Translations under genes and position numbers: made by a program
Shown here: piece after piece, positions 1 through 12,600 of the stretch
Layout of the letters: each line of letters begins with the position of its first letter
Numbering within the stretch: position 1 is the stretch's first letter
The notes under the pieces: generated by a model
The model's database searches: none
What the model was told of the DNA's origin: nothing
What the model saw: the letters and a program-made list of their open reading frames with translations, nothing else
Source: Cyrtodaria siliqua
Taxonomy: Eukaryota; Mollusca; Bivalvia; Adapedonta; Hiatellidae
NCBI GenBank assembly: GCA_037043455.1
Contig: JAWPHD010011502.1
Span: 1 to 64,000 of the forward strand
DNA: 64,000 nt
Direction of reading: 5' to 3'

Positions 1-563
1 TTTCCTGTTTCCCAATGATTGCAAACAAACTGGGACTGATCATAAATCCTTAAACATTATATACCATAACATTATATACCATAACATTCCAGAGAATTTG
101 TAATTTATTTGTAAAACTTCAATTCGCTGACTGGCATTCTTCAGTGCTTTCAGATTCATACAAGTGGGATGAAAAACTAGCTCAAACAAGGTATTTAACA
201 TATATTTTGATCAAATGTAATATATAATTGAATTACCAAGATCTTTTGAATACAGAATTTCTTTTCCTCATGAAAACACGTCCAAATAAACACATTCCTG
301 ATATTGCACTTGTTTGTTCATGCGGATGTATTTTAACTCGACATAGAAATCCCGTATTGAAAAAATCTGGATTAAACTGTATATACAATGTTGTGCCTAT
401 TCAAGTACAACTTGCATCTTCCACAGGCAATGACAGACAAGTAAATCATACAAAGTATCTAGAAATAAATCTATCGTATTCTTTATTGTCATTGGTGTAA
501 ACAGATTTTAAGTAAATGTTAAGACGTATGAAAATTAAATATCAGAAGTAGCAGACGGCATAC
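1..563. other. ACC intron downstream of exon 12; nothing recognised
   Basis: AT-rich sequence with a short direct repeat of the phrase 'cattatataccataa' at about 53-82. A 90-codon plus-strand ORF at 228-500 has no recognisable motif. The next expected ACC exon (following the AFSHPL end of exon 12) is not found here and should lie below position 1. Confidence 0.6.
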
Positions 564-653
564 CAATGGATGACTGAAGGCGACCTCTAGTGAGTCCATG
601 GCCTCCAGCAGAGTTTTCTCCCCTACATTGTGTATGTAGTCAAATGACGCTTC
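564..653 (-). CDS. ACACA: ACC exon 12 (last in window)
   Basis: Acceptor ...gttccag|GAAGCG and donor CATTG|gtatgc bound 90 bp, 30 codons, phase 0 at both ends. It reads [13 protein letters not shown]...[16 protein letters not shown], which matches the vertebrate block with EASFEYL, LLLEAMDELEVAF. It lies 3.06 kb downstream of exon 11; the intervening intron holds a Gypsy remnant on the same strand. Splice boundaries are inferred from consensus and conservation. Confidence 0.95.
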
Positions 654-3600
654 CTGGAACAAAGTAAATTGGTAAAGTAAAGTTATATTTCATCAAAACA
701 ACTTAAATCTTAAGAAGAGTAGATTGTTGCCTTTTGTTTGAACAACACTTTAAAAGTCCCTATCACGCCTATAGTTCTACCTATTTTGGACTGAACCAGG
801 TATTCTCGGATTCGCAAAGTAAACAAACCATTTCAGGAGGCAGACATATTGTTATTCTCTCCGAAAACCCTTACTGCACATGCGCATACAATTAATACAA
901 TGAGGGGCATTCATTATGTACCATAAAGGGTTGCATACAATATGACAAACACTACATCCCTCCTTTTTTTATAAATAAAATATACAAAGTAACTATAAAC
1001 ACAAAAGATCCTATAAAGAAAAAACAAACATAAACCGGTATTTAGAGACACCTACTTTCTGCTTCTTAAAATTAGCTGATGATAAGTCTGATGATATTAG
1101 CTCATCTCAACAAAGTCTTTTAGCCTTTCTGGTTTGTTTCTCATTCTAACAGGATGCGGTGAACGAACCATTTCACAACCTGCAGTATCATTCGGACGCG
1201 ACAATTCAAGTCCCGGTGCAGCGCTGACTGGTACTGGAGTAACCACCTAAGGATTATTGATCGGCATCCCAGACTGGTTTGACATGTCAGACGCGTTTAG
1301 TGTTTCTGATGTTTCTGTGTTTTGAATTTCTTAACATGCGTGACGTTGCGCTTATATAGCGTCCTGGTTGAGGATTCAATGTCTATGCTACTTCCATTTT
1401 TGTGAACTACTTTAAATGGGTTCTCGTTAAACGGTGTTGATAGTTTATCCTGTTTGTCTTGTCTCACAAGGACACTATCCCCTACTTGGATATCGCATTC
1501 TGGAGCACGACGTTTGCTATCTGCATATATTTCCCCCTTTTCCTTTATTTTCACAATCTTTGTCAAACATCAATGTCATCAAGTTTGAATTCTGGAAGTT
1601 CAGGAATCTTAGTTCTTATTTTTTAGCCAAACAAGAGTTCTGCCGGGCTCTTACCGGTGGTGTTATGAGCGGTACTTCGATATTTGCAAATGGACTTTCC
1701 AATCCCGCTTACTGGCTTGAGCGATACGTACGCGCTTTATGATAGACCTATTTTGTTGCTGAACTTCCCCGTTGGCCTGTGGCCACAAAGGAGTCGTTTC
1801 TTATGCCTGTTGTCGTTCTCACTCATAAATTGCTTGAATGCAGCGCTGAAGAACTGCGGCCCATTATCCGTCTGTATAGATAATGGTAAACCGTGAGTGA
1901 CGAAGAACTTAGACAACGCATTTACTATTTTGTCTGCGGTTGTAGATTTCATGATTTCAATTTGAAAAAACGGCTGTAATAATCGACAACTACGAATATG
2001 GAGTCACCATTAAATCAGCAGCTCGGTGTTGCCATGGACCGGATGGTAACTCGGTATGCGACATACTCTCTGGTCGGTATGCTTGGGAGACCAATTAGCA
2101 ACCATAACATGAATTGCAATATTGCTCTATGCAATGATCAATCCTTGGCCACCATACTTTCGCTCGTAAAACTTTCTTCATATTAACAATGCCAGGGTGA
2201 CCTTCGTGTGCGAGGGATAGCACACGATCGTGAAGTTCTTGCAGTATAACCAACCATGTTCCTCTTAACAAAAGCTTTCCTATAGCACTTAATTCAGTGC
2301 GCATTTGCAAATACTGTTTCTACTTCATGTTATGACACTGTCCGTTTAAAAGCACGCTCTCTAATTTGGGGTCTTCGTCTGAAGCCCTCTCGATTTCGCA
2401 CGTGGACAGTGCCATCGGTGTGTCTTCCTCAGCTACAAACCTAATATATTTCTGAGCAACGTTTTCCTTATTCTGTCCTTTGTCCACTGGCAACAGTTGC
2501 AATAAGGAATATTCCAATAAACCCATCTTTAGAAACGGGCAGGCGGTTTGGACTTTGGGAAGTAAATGAACTCCTGACCAGCAGTTTATGGTCCGTCAAT
2601 AAATGAAATGACCGGCAAGCAATCTCTCGAAGCTGAGCTAAAGTCAATGTTCTGCATTTCTCAAGCAGTTTTCTTCTCAAATGGCACGACATACTTTTTT
2701 CGATTATCGAGTCACATATTTGCTTGTCAACATCAGCAAATTCACAAGTCTCTGCTTTGACAAGTAATCTTGTCACAAACTGTGTCACCATTTCATTTGG
2801 TTGTTGAACCATATTTCTAAACATATGCCTCTCAAAAGGAAAGTTTGATGGTGGAGTGAAATGTTTTTGTAATGTAATTTTCTCTTTTTATTTATTCATC
2901 ATCTCCGTCTTCCTCCGTGAGGGTAAAGAAAATATCTTGTACTGCCATACCTGCAATGTCGCAGTGCTCATTTCTGGGACCCCTTTCCATCAGCTCGAAA
3001 AAGCAAATCCAGCATTTCCATGCAGTCAAACGTCGGTATCGACGCAATATCGATCGTAACAGCCATTGCAGACTTCACAATCAATGTCTGTTTTATCCTC
3101 GTCGCCAAAATATAGTGTCTACCTATCTCCGATTGAACCAGGTATTCTCGGATTCACAAAGTAAACAAACCATCTCAGGAGGCAGACATTTTTTTTTTTT
3201 CTCCGGAAACCCTTACTGCACATGCGCGTACAATTATTACAATGAGGGGCGTTCATTATGTACCATATAGGGTTGCATACAATATGATAAACACTACACC
3301 GCCATCAACTGGTAAATTGACAAAATGTACACCATTTCTAAACCTACTGATGATGAGGTATATATTTATATAACTACATATTTTGAGAAGCCAAACTCTA
3401 TAGACACGGTATATTCAATCACGGGTATTTTAAGAACCCGTGACTATAAACTTTTAAGCAGCAAATACATTATTATATGACATGAACACCTGGATAGTTT
3501 TAATAAACAGTTTTGTAATGTAATTTTGCCGTTATTTGGCAGGTTTATTTCTTTAAATTAATCGAATCTATTTTAAATGTATCACAAATAAAAAACCATG

Positions 3601-6600
3601 CTGTATGCTGTAAATATCACTTGATGCAATATATATATATAGCCCAGCCAGTGTTTGCACTCTATGCAGGAGAACTACAACTCAGTAACACAAAAACAGG
3701 TGATGCGTTACCTTTGTAATAAGATCTGAATGGCGGATGATACATCGCACAAACAGCCTGTAGTCCTTCACTTCTTGGCTAAGGGTCATTTGCTGAAACA
3801 AAACATACAACTATAATAATTTTGTGGCAAGCAATAATAATGATAACAAGGACAGTTTTATTTCACCAACATGAAAATTTTGCAGCCTGGTGACAAGTCT
3901 CCCAATTTGTTTGGTAATCCCTTTAAAATCACGTACGCAGAGTTCCACTTTCACACCTGGAACCCGCAACCTTTCACCAGAAGGAAGCAATGCAGAATGA
4001 AATGATGCGATGTTTAGAGTAAACACATCAGACACCTAGACATGAATGCTGTGCTTCAACAATTGAATGTGACTTGATTGCTGTTTAATAGCTCATCAAC
4101 ACATTATAGGTTATTTAGAGCCACCCCAGAGAGAAAGGATACATAAGAATCCGGGAACCTGCTCTACTCTTACTATCGGGAACCTGCTCTACTCTTACTA
4201 TCGGGAACCTGCTCTACTCTTACTATCGGGAACCTGCTCTACTCTCACTATCGGGAACCTGCTCTACTCTCACTATCGGGAACCTGCTCTACTCTTACTA
4301 TCGGGAACCAGCTCTACTCTTACTATCGGGAACCTGCTCTACTCTTACTATCGGGAACCTGCTCTACTCTTACTATCGGGAACCTGCTCTACTCTTACTA
4401 TCGGGAACCTGCTCTACTCTTACTATCGGGAACCTGCTCTACTCTTACTATCGACAGATTCATATGATTCTTTAACATGCTCAGAGGATAGACGCCGATA
4501 TAAGAGACACCCCCACCCACCCCCGGTTTACATCCCCATCCAACAGACGAGGCTAAGGTAACAAGATAAGGTAAACATTGTTATTCTAGAACAAGAGCTG
4601 TCGGCGAACAGTGCAGCTCACCTATTCGCTTTGTCAGAGAAAAAATGAATACACCCGACATATACCATCAGAAAAAGAGTCATCACTTCACATAAGCCAT
4701 CCTTAAAGATGAAAGAATTATATCAATATGAATCCTTGAACAGTCGGGCTAAAAGAAATTAAAAAAAGTATTACCTTTGCCTTTCCCAAGTAGACATGCA
4801 TTCTATAATTAGCGGTTGGTATAGCCTCTAACTCAAAGTTTCTCATCCTGTTAATCTCTAACTGGAACGCCAAACCCGGCTCAAGATGGCGGTATATTCT
4901 ATCTTCAGTGAACTGTAATAAAATCCAAATTTAAAGGGACACACAGCAGTTTTAAAGTATTTTATCATGTATTAAACTTCAAGCCTTCATTCATTATACA
5001 AGTTTATACTCTTTTATTGAAAACTGAATATAAATATTAAAAAAATACTGTATGCACATAGAGGATCTTAAACCAAATAGATAAATTTCACAAATAATTC
5101 ACACCTTATATTTTTTACAGATCAATTTGGTGTTAGTGGGGCATATCTACACAAGCCATGTGATAGTGATACAACTGTCAGTCACCATTGTAATGTACCA
5201 TTATCAAAACCCTGCCATTTAATAACACTAGAAGGGTGTTCCAAGGAACACTTATGTCGTCTGTTGTGTGCTTATTTTAGCAAGTACAATCTAACTATAA
5301 CGTTTGAAGACAGGGGGTGCAATCCTTCATGAATAATGGAGCAGTTTTGTTTAGTGTTCAAGTTTATGAAAAGGGGCATAAATCTGCATGGGATAATTGA
5401 TAAGAAGAACTGTATACAGTTTCAGGACCATAGGTCAATATTTTGCAAAGTTATGAGCTAGGTTAGGATGCAGGTTAAACTTTTATGAAAAGGGGGCATA
5501 ACTCTGCCAAAATGAAAGTCAGAGTTATTGGACATGTGTAACAACATTCCTTCGGTTCAGATGAATATGCGTGAAGTTTCATGAACATAGGTCAAATAAT
5601 TTTCAAGTTATGGCCAGTTATGAGCTTGGTTAGGCTTCGGGTTAAAGTTTTATGAAAAGGGGCATAACTCTGCTGATAGGAAAGTCAGAGTTATTGGTCG
5701 TGGGTAACACTATTCTGTGTGGTAAGATGAATATGTGTGTGAAGTTTCATGAACATAGGTCAAATATTTCTTAAGTTATGGCCAGTTATGAGCCTCGTTA
5801 GGTCGCAGCTTAAAGTTTTTATGAAAGGGGGCATTACTTGACAAAATGAAAGTCAGAGTTATGTGACATGTTTAACAGCATTCCTTGGGTTAAGATGAAG
5901 ATATGTGTGAGAATATATGGCCAATGTTAGGTTGCATGTTAAAGTGTAACGGACGACGCACAAAGTGATCCCTAAGTGTCTGCCATGCTACGCAGGCGAC
6001 ACAATAAAAGTTCATTTAAAAAGATATTTTATAAAAAGAAGTCTAATATTTAATTTGATCCTTACCTCAAACTTTGCTCGGAATGTGTAGTACTTGGGTA
6101 ACAATTTCTGAAAGATAAAAACATTGTGTTAACACAATTACATATATGTTGGCATTTTGGACACATTTTGAATGTACATGTACTAATAATATTAAGTTAC
6201 AACATGTAGATACAAAAGTTAAAAGTTTATCTTTTATTCAACATTAGCAAAACATAAAATACATATTTCATTAGAAATTTACATGTATTATTTCTTGAAC
6301 AGATTGGAACAGGCCATGTTTGTTAACATGTACATATGGTTGTATGATGCGCAGTATGTTTGTTAACATGTACATATGGTTGTATGATCGCAGTATGAAA
6401 TACTTTACTAACCTTTCTCAAGACAACAAATGTGATTCTTCTAATTCCCCTGGCAGTCATGATGGTATTCTGAAGTAATATATAATGTGTCAGTAACGTT
6501 GTTTGGTATATTAGTTTAATATCATCATCACCATAATCATCATCAACATCATATTTTTGGTGCATTAGTTTAAAATCACCATCATCACCACCATCATCGA

Positions 6601-9600
6601 CCATTGTCATCATCGTCTCATCATCGTATCATCAACACCACCATGACAGTTTACATACCCTCTGAATTTATTGCTAGTGTATTCTAGCTAAAGATGTTTA
6701 AGTTAAGTACTAGATATCTAAGCATGCTGCATGTTTTACAATTGTCTCAGTCTGTTGTGCAATAAGATTATAACATCAGAAGAAACAAGAAGGCACATAT
6801 CCTAAAATGGTTTTGTAGGTGTTAACATGAAACAAAACATGTTTTTCCAAATTAATTTCCAAATTGATTCAATACCTGTTTTCTGTTGAAATGCCAAAAA
6901 TATTGAAATATCATCAAAAGGCACCACAAGACCCGTAACTCAATAAGTGTAGGAAGTTTCATGGTAGGCACCACAAGACCCCTAACTCAATAAGTGTAGC
7001 AAGTTTCATGGTAGGCACCAAGTGTAGCAAGTTTCATGATAGGCACCACAAGACCACTAACTCGATAAGTGTAGCAAGTTTCATGGTAGGCACCACAAGA
7101 CCCCTAACTTGATAAGTGTAGCAAGTTTCAAGGTAGGCACCAAATGTAGCAAGTTTCATGGTAGGCACCACAAGACCCCTAACTCGATAAATGTAGCAAG
7201 TTTCATGGTAGGCACCAAGTGTAGCAAGTTTCATGGTAGGCACCACAAGACCACTAACTCGATAAGTGTAGCAAGTTTCATGGCAGGCACCACAAGACCC
7301 CTAACTCGATAAGTGTAGCAAGTTTCATGGTAGGCACCACAAGACCCCTAACTCGATAAGTGTAGCAAGTTTCATGCTAGGCACCAAGTGTAGCAAGTTT
7401 CATGGTAGGCACCACAAGACCCCTAACTCGATAAGTGTAGCAAGTTTCATGGTAGGCACCACAAGACCCCTAACTCGATAAGTGTAGCAAGTTTCATGGT
7501 AGGCACCAAGTGTAGCAAGTTTCATGGTAGGCACCACAAGACCCCTAACTCGATAAGTGTAGCAAGTTTCATGGTAGGCACCAAGTGTAGCAAGTTTCAT
7601 GGTAGGCACCACAAGACCCCTAACTGGATAAGTGTAGCAAGTTGCATGGTAGGCACCACAAGACCCTTATCTCAGTAAGTGTAGCAAGTTTCATGGTGGG
7701 CACCACAAGACCCCTAACTCGATAAGTGTAGCAAGTTGCATGGTAGGCACCGCAAGACCCCTAACTCGGTAAGTGTAGCAAGTTTCATGGTAGGCACCAC
7801 AAGACCCCTAAATCAGTAAGTGTAGCAAGTGTCATGATAGGCACCACAAGACCCCTAACTCAATAAGTGTAGCAAGTTTCATGGTAGGCACCACAAGACC
7901 CCTAACTTGATAAGTGTAGCAAGTTTCATGGTAGGCACCACAAGACCCCTAACTGGATAAGTGTAGCAAGTTTCATGGTAGGCACCACAAGACCCCTAAC
8001 TCAATAAGTGTAGCAAGTTTCATGGTAGGCACCAAGTGTAGCAAGTTTCATGGTAGGCACCACAAGACCCCTAACTCGATAAGTGTAGCAAGTTGCATGG
8101 TAGGCACAAGACCCCTAACTCGATAAGTGTAGCAAGTTTCATGGAAGGCACCACAAGACCTCTAACTCGATAAGTGTAGCAAGTTTCATGGTAGGCACCA
8201 AGTGTAGCAAGTTTCATGGTAGGCACCACAGGACCCCTAACTCGATAAGTGTAGCAAGTTTCATGGTAGGCCCCCCCAAGACCCCTAACTCGGTAAGTGT
8301 AGCAAGTTTCATGGTAGGCACCACAAGACCCCTAACTCGATAAGTGTAGTGTTTCATGGTAGGCACCACAGGACCCCTAACTCGATAAGTGTAGTGTTTC
8401 ATGGTAGGCACCACAGGACCCCTAACTCGATAAGTGTAGCAGGTTTCATGGTAGGCACCACAAGACCCCTAACTCGATAAATGTAGCAAGTTTCATGGAA
8501 GGCACCAAGTGTAGCAAGTTTCATGGTAGGCACCACAAGACCCCTAACTGGATAAGTGTAGCAAGTTGCATGGTAGGCACCACAAGACCCCTAACTCGAT
8601 AAGTGTAGTGTTTCATGGTAGGCACCACAAGACCCTTAACTCAGTAAGTGTAGCAAGTTTCATGGTGGGCACCACAAGACCCCTAACTCGATAAGTGTAG
8701 CAAGTTTCATGGTAGGCACCAAGTGTAGCAAGTTTCATGGTAGGCACCACAAGACCCCTAACTCGATAAGTGTAGCAAGTTGCATGGTAGGCACAAGACC
8801 CCTAACTCGATAAGTGTAGCAAGTTTCATGGAAGGCACCACAAGACCCCTAACTCGATAAGTGTAGCAAGTTTCATGGAAGGCACCAAGTGTAGCAAGTT
8901 TCATGGTAGGCACCACAGGACCCCTAACTCGATAAGTGTAGCAAGTTTCATGGTAGGCCCCCCAAGACCCCTAACTCGGTAAGTGTAGCAAGTTTCATGG
9001 TAGGCACCACAAGACCCCTAACTCGATAAGTGTAGTGTTTCATGGTAGGCACCACAGGACCCCTAATTCGATAAGTGTAGTGTTTCATGGTAGGCACCAC
9101 AGGACCCCTAACTCGATAAGTGTAGCAAGTTTCATGGTAGGCACCACAAGACCCCTAACTCGATAAGTGTAGCAAGTTTCAAGCTAGGCACCAAGTGTAG
9201 CAAGTTTCATGGTAGGCACCACAAGACCCCTAACTCGATAAGTGTAGCAAGTTTCATGGTAGGCACCACAAGACCCCTAACTCGATAAGTGTAGCAAGTT
9301 TCATGGTAGGCACCAAGTGTAGCAAGTTTCATGGTAGGCACCACAAGACCCCTAACTCGATAAGTGTAGCAAGTTTCATGGTAGGCACCAAGTGTAGCAA
9401 GTTTCATGGTAGGCACCACAAGACCCCTAACTGGATAAGTGTAGCAAGTTGCATGGTAGGCACCACAAGACCCCTAACTCGATAAGTGTAGTGTTTCATG
9501 GTAGGCACCACAAGACCCTTAACTCAGTAAGTGTAGCAAGTTTCATGGTGGGCACCACAAGACCCCTAACTCGATAAGTGTAGCAAGTTGCATGGTAGGC

Positions 9601-12600
9601 ACCGCAAGACCCCTAACTCGGTAAGTGTAGCAAGTTTCATGGTAGGCACCACAAGACCCCTAACTCAGTAAGTGTAGCAAGTTTCATGATAGGCACCACA
9701 AGACCCCTAACTCAATAAGTGTAGCAAGTTTCATGGTAGGCACCACAAGACCCCTAACTTGATAAGTGTAGCAAGTTTCATGGTAGGCACCACAAGACCC
9801 CTAACTCAATAAGTGTAGCAAGTTTCATGGTAGGCACCACAAGACCCCTAACTCAATAAGTGTAGCAAGTTTCATGGTAGGCACCAAGTGTAGCAAGTTT
9901 CATGGTAGGCACCACAAGACCCCTAACTCGATAAGTGTAGCAAGTTGCATGGTAGGCACAAGACCCCTAACTCGATAAGTGTAGCAAGTTTCATGGAAGG
10001 CACCACAAGACCCCTAACTCGATAAGTGTAGCAAGTTTCATGGTAGGCACCAAGTGTAGCAAGTTTCATGGTAGGCACCACAGGACCCCTAACTCGATAA
10101 GTGTAGCAAGTTTCATGGTAGGCCCCCCAAGACCCCTAACTCGGTAAGTGTAGCAAGTTTCATGGTAGGCACCACAAGACCCCTAACTCGATAAGTGTAG
10201 TGTTTCATGGTAGGCACCACTGGACCCCTAACTCGATAAGTGTAGTGTTTCATGGTAGGCACCACAGGACCCCTAACTCGATAAGTGTAGCAAGTTTCAT
10301 GGTAGGCACCACAAGACCCCTAACTCGATAAGTGTAGCAAGTTTCATGGTAGGCACCAAGTGTAGCAAGTTTCATGGTAGGCACCACAAGACCCCTAACT
10401 GGATAAGTGTAGTAAGTTGCATGGTAGGCACCACAAGACCCCTAACTCGATAAGTGTAGTGTTTCATGGTAGGCACCACAAGACCCTTAACTCAGTAAGT
10501 GTAGCAAGTTTCATGGTGGGCACCACAAGACCCCTAACTCGATAAGTGTAGCAAGTTGCATGGTAGGCACCGCAAGACCCCTAACTCGGTAAGTGTAGCC
10601 AGTTTCATGGTAGGCACCACAAGACCCCTAACTCAGTAAGTGTAGCAAGTTTCATGATAGGCACCACAAGACCCCTAACTCAATAAGTGTAGCAAGTTTC
10701 ATGGTAGGCACCACAAGACCCCTAACTTGATAAGTGTAGCAAGTTTCATGGTAATCACCACAAGACCCCTAACTCAATAAGTGTAGCAAGTTTCATGGTA
10801 GGCACCACAAGACCCCTAACTCAATAAGTGTAGCAAGTTTCATGGTAGGCACCAAGTGTAGCAAGTTTCATGGTAGGCACCACAAGACCCCTAAGTCGAT
10901 AAGTGTAGCAAGTTGCATGGTAGGCACAAGACCCCTAACTCGATAAGTGTAGCAAGTTTCATGGAAGGCACCACAAGACCCCTAACTCGATAAGTGTAGC
11001 AAGTTTCATGGTAGGCACCAAGTGTAGCAAGTTTCATGGTAGGCACCACAGGACCCCTAACTCGATAAGTGTAGCAAGTTTCATGGTAGGCCCCCCAAGA
11101 CCCCTAACTCGGTAAGTGTAGCAAGTTTCATAGTAGGCACCACAAGACCCCTAACTCGATAAGTGTAGTGTTTCATGGTAGGCACCACAGGACCCCTAAC
11201 TCAATAAGTGTAGTGTTTCATGGTAGGCACCACAGGACCCCTAACTCGATAAGTGTAGCAAGTTTCATGGTAGGCACCACAAGACCCCTAACTCGATAAG
11301 TGTAGCAAGTTTCATGGTAGGCACCAAGTGTAGCAAGTTTCATGGTAGGCACCACAAGATCCCTAACTCGATAAGTGTAGCAAGTTTCATGGTAGGCACC
11401 AAATGTAGCAAGTTTCATGGTAGGCACCACAAGACCCCTAACTCGATAAGTGTACAAGTTTCATGAAGATACCAAGGACAGTTTTGAAGTAATGCTCCAG
11501 AAATTTATTTTTTCTAAGAGGTTCAAAAATCTTTATAATAAAGGGTTCTACCTATCCAAAGGCACCACCAGACCACAAGCTCGATGTGTGTGTATCAGGT
11601 GTCATAGAAGTACAATGAGCTGTCAGTTATGCTCTGGAAACAAACAGTTTGACAGACATAAGGAAGGGAAGTATGGACAGCCTAGCAGATGGTCCTCACG
11701 TGTATAACCCCAAGATAACCTCAGTTTGGAGGTTATAATAACTAATTTTTGAGTATGTGTCGTATATAAATACAAAAGCTCTCGCCGATTACACATTACC
11801 TTTTCTATACAGAAAGCCTGGAACTGCTGGGCTAGTTCTTCATCGTCAGTGGTGGCCGTGCTTTGGATGGCAATGTTGATGATGTGGATGGGTTCACTGT
11901 CGGCACCCAGGTCTGATGTACTCTGTAGGTGGACGCACATGTAGTACAAACATTTATACTCACTACGCCTACAGGTATTTTTGTTTTTTAAGATCAATAA
12001 TCATTTCATAATAGAAAATGGGAGCCATTTTGTATTATTTTTTCTTTCTGTAAGACCAGCCAGAACAGTTGAAAATTTTGGAGCATACTTTAAACTTTTA
12101 CCTGATGCAAAACCTAACTTTAAAATGAACTTTGACACCTACAAATTCTTAAAAACAAAATGGTATGAATATGAAGTCAGATACAGTAGATGAAACCTGA
12201 TCTGTCAAGGAGTGTAGTGGTAGTCCACTTGTATGGAACTTTTTAACTTTTGGCAATTTGATTTCCCAGATGAACCTCCTTTATTTTCACAAGGTACATT
12301 AAAATGGATGATTTTATTTTATTTAAAGGTTATAGGAAAACACTTTAAACTGATATATATGTATATAAGCCTTAAGTGTGATGGATAAACCATGTTTTAT
12401 TATATTTTACTGTTAGAAGCGTTTTTAATTGGCAGGTAAAATAGTGTAACTGCTGACTACTTCGTGACTAATCTGCTCTGTGTTGCTATTTAATTATTTC
12501 CCGTGCAATTATAATACTTCTCAGTGATTCAAATGCACAAAGCAGTGATAGACAAAGACAAGTCCAATTATCATAACCTGTAGCAGTGCATAATGGGAAT

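Larger units (their letters stand above)
770..3298 (-). mobile_element. Gypsy/Ty3-type LTR retrotransposon remnant (Steamer-like size class)
   Basis: Two ~187-bp direct repeats (770-956 and 3111-3298) flank 2.15 kb of degraded gag-pol on the minus strand. In minus orientation each LTR begins TGTAGTG and ends near CACTATA. A TGGCGAC primer-binding-like site lies 3 bp inside the upstream LTR, and a purine tract (AAAAAAGGAGGGA) abuts the downstream one. The flanks acgcc (765-769) and ccgcc (3299-3303) may be an eroded 5-bp target duplication. Reading order is gag, RNase H-integrase linker, integrase; nucleocapsid, protease, reverse transcriptase and most of RNase H are missing, so this is an internally deleted, inactive copy. 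The two LTRs differ at many sites, so it is old. The resemblance to bivalve Steamer elements (LTR near 180 bp) is from memory. Confidence 0.9.

Noticed and set aside
3811..4035. 74-codon ORF as an ACC exon
   Set aside because: Residues do not match ACC, and exons 10 and 11 already join in frame.
6918..11466. CRISPR-like array
   Set aside because: Units are contiguous without unique spacers, and the genome is animal.
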